Source: Chrysomallon squamiferum (Eukaryota; Mollusca; Gastropoda; Neomphalida; Peltospiridae). Taken from it: a DNA stretch of 35,000 nt. Every line of letters starts with the position of its first letter. The first letter of the stretch is position 1. Both the position numbers and the translations under genes were made by a program. This document shows, in pieces, positions 34,036 through 35,000 of this stretch. Under the pieces are notes generated by a model that searched no databases, was not told where the DNA came from, and worked only from the letters and a program-made list of their open reading frames with translations. The DNA is taken from assembly GCA_012295275.1 (NCBI GenBank), contig CM022665.1, positions 38,489,795 through 38,524,794 of the forward strand, written 5' to 3'.

Positions 34036-35000
34036 TGAAAAAAAAGAAGATAATAATCAGTGGGAAAATAAACACGGGCGACAATGTCGGGCTTCACTCT
34101 GTTGTGAATCGCGTCTGCATTTAAAAGTTTCTCTTGGGCGTGCAGCGCAACATCAAAGAAATATCTTATGACCAGCGTTTTACGACTCTCATTAATATAA
34201 TGCAAATCACAGACCCTATTTACATTTACAGCGTCAGTTCAATATATTAATATTTTTAATGCGTAAAGTTCAAAGAAATTATAGGTGCTATGAAGTAAGT
34301 CTGGGAAAGCGACCAGAGGCAACGCAGCGCGCAAAGTGAAAAATTAATTTTTGTGATGAGTCTCTGACCTGATAACACATAAATTAAGTGAGACAAAAAT
34401 TATTTACTATCGTTATGCTGTCAGTGTTATAGTTTATATGAATAAAATAATAAAACAAAATTTTATAGACTTCTATAATTAATAATAAGAGTCATAAAAT
34501 TATATAAATTAGTAGATCCATTTAATGACTTTTCTTTTCGCTTATTCAACCATACGTCCGTATATACGATTTCCTAATATGATTTGTCCATTTAATATTT
34601 CACTCAATCATTTATACATCCATTTATGATCATTATTTTTATTTTCGTCGTCATCATCATCACCTCCATTGTTTACATCATGCTATTTTAAAAATCTAGT
34701 TCTTTGAGCCCCACGTCTGTGTAAAGTCTAGTTAAAGGCTGACAGACCAGTTCTGTCGGTGTAAATGCGCACTTCACGGTTTTTAATATATAACTCAATA
34801 TGTCACCAAAGTCGAAGACGTTGCCTCTGTCCACTGATCCCACTTAAGTGCCCGGATTAACTATATGTTAGTTAGTTCAAATATCCACGACTTTGCAGGT
34901 AACAATAGTTACCCTTACTGAATACAGCGAAAAGCCGAAAATAAAATCGGTAGTTTAAGGTTCCAGATCTTAGCTTTCAGTTAATGGCTGTACATATAGT
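34036..35000. other. AT-rich unique DNA to the window end
   Basis: Nothing recognisable except a small (ATC)n patch (about 34649-34663) and a short inverted repeat GACAGA/TCTGTC at 34741-34757. No gene is seen; the window ends in unique DNA. Confidence 0.45.

Overview
This is eukaryotic, almost certainly animal, nuclear DNA. It is AT-rich and loaded with microsatellites: (ATT)n, (ACT)n, (AAC)n, (GA/CT)n, (CA/GT)n, (TA)n, (AAAT)n, (GTAT)n, and homopolymer runs up to 52 A and 45 T. It has no bacterial gene layout, no operons, and no rRNA, convincing tRNA or CRISPR. The repeat style and the one recognisable gene best fit a lophotrochozoan, most likely a cephalopod mollusc. That taxonomic call is inference, not something a diagnostic sequence proves.

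Only one gene is well supported: an intact single-exon basic helix-loop-helix (bHLH) transcription factor on the + strand at 4872-5570 (232 aa). It resembles the Delilah (dei) family, with an unusually long loop. Its upstream flank is richer in CpG and unique sequence. It has a TATA-like box (4709-4715), three short upstream ORFs, a good start context, an in-frame upstream stop, and a possible poly(A) signal at 5786-5791.

The other ~34 kb has no supportable protein-coding gene. Layout: a 39-bp/156-bp higher-order minisatellite and (ACT)n (100-915); ATT, A/C-rich and AAC/GAT microsatellites (1361-3445); the bHLH gene and its flank (3446-6477); two decayed tandem arrays (6478-6747, ~24-bp unit; 7185-7790, ~130-bp unit); a unique block holding a perfect E2F-type palindrome (8057-8070); alternating tetranucleotide/dinucleotide microsatellites and unique AT-rich DNA (8245-20055); a candidate tRNA-derived SINE with a poly(A) tail (20060-20280); a ~90-bp decayed tandem array (20876-21490); more unique DNA and microsatellites (21491-31370); a ~30-bp minisatellite (31371-31590); and microsatellites plus unique DNA to the end, including a CpG-richer block at 32405-32600.

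Only one gene is visible, so there is no gene network to describe. The window reads as a lone developmental regulator in a repeat-rich gene desert. No undescribed multi-gene system was found. The most interesting signals are the structure of the repeat arrays, the shared flank of two trinucleotide repeats, the SINE candidate, and possible regulatory elements.
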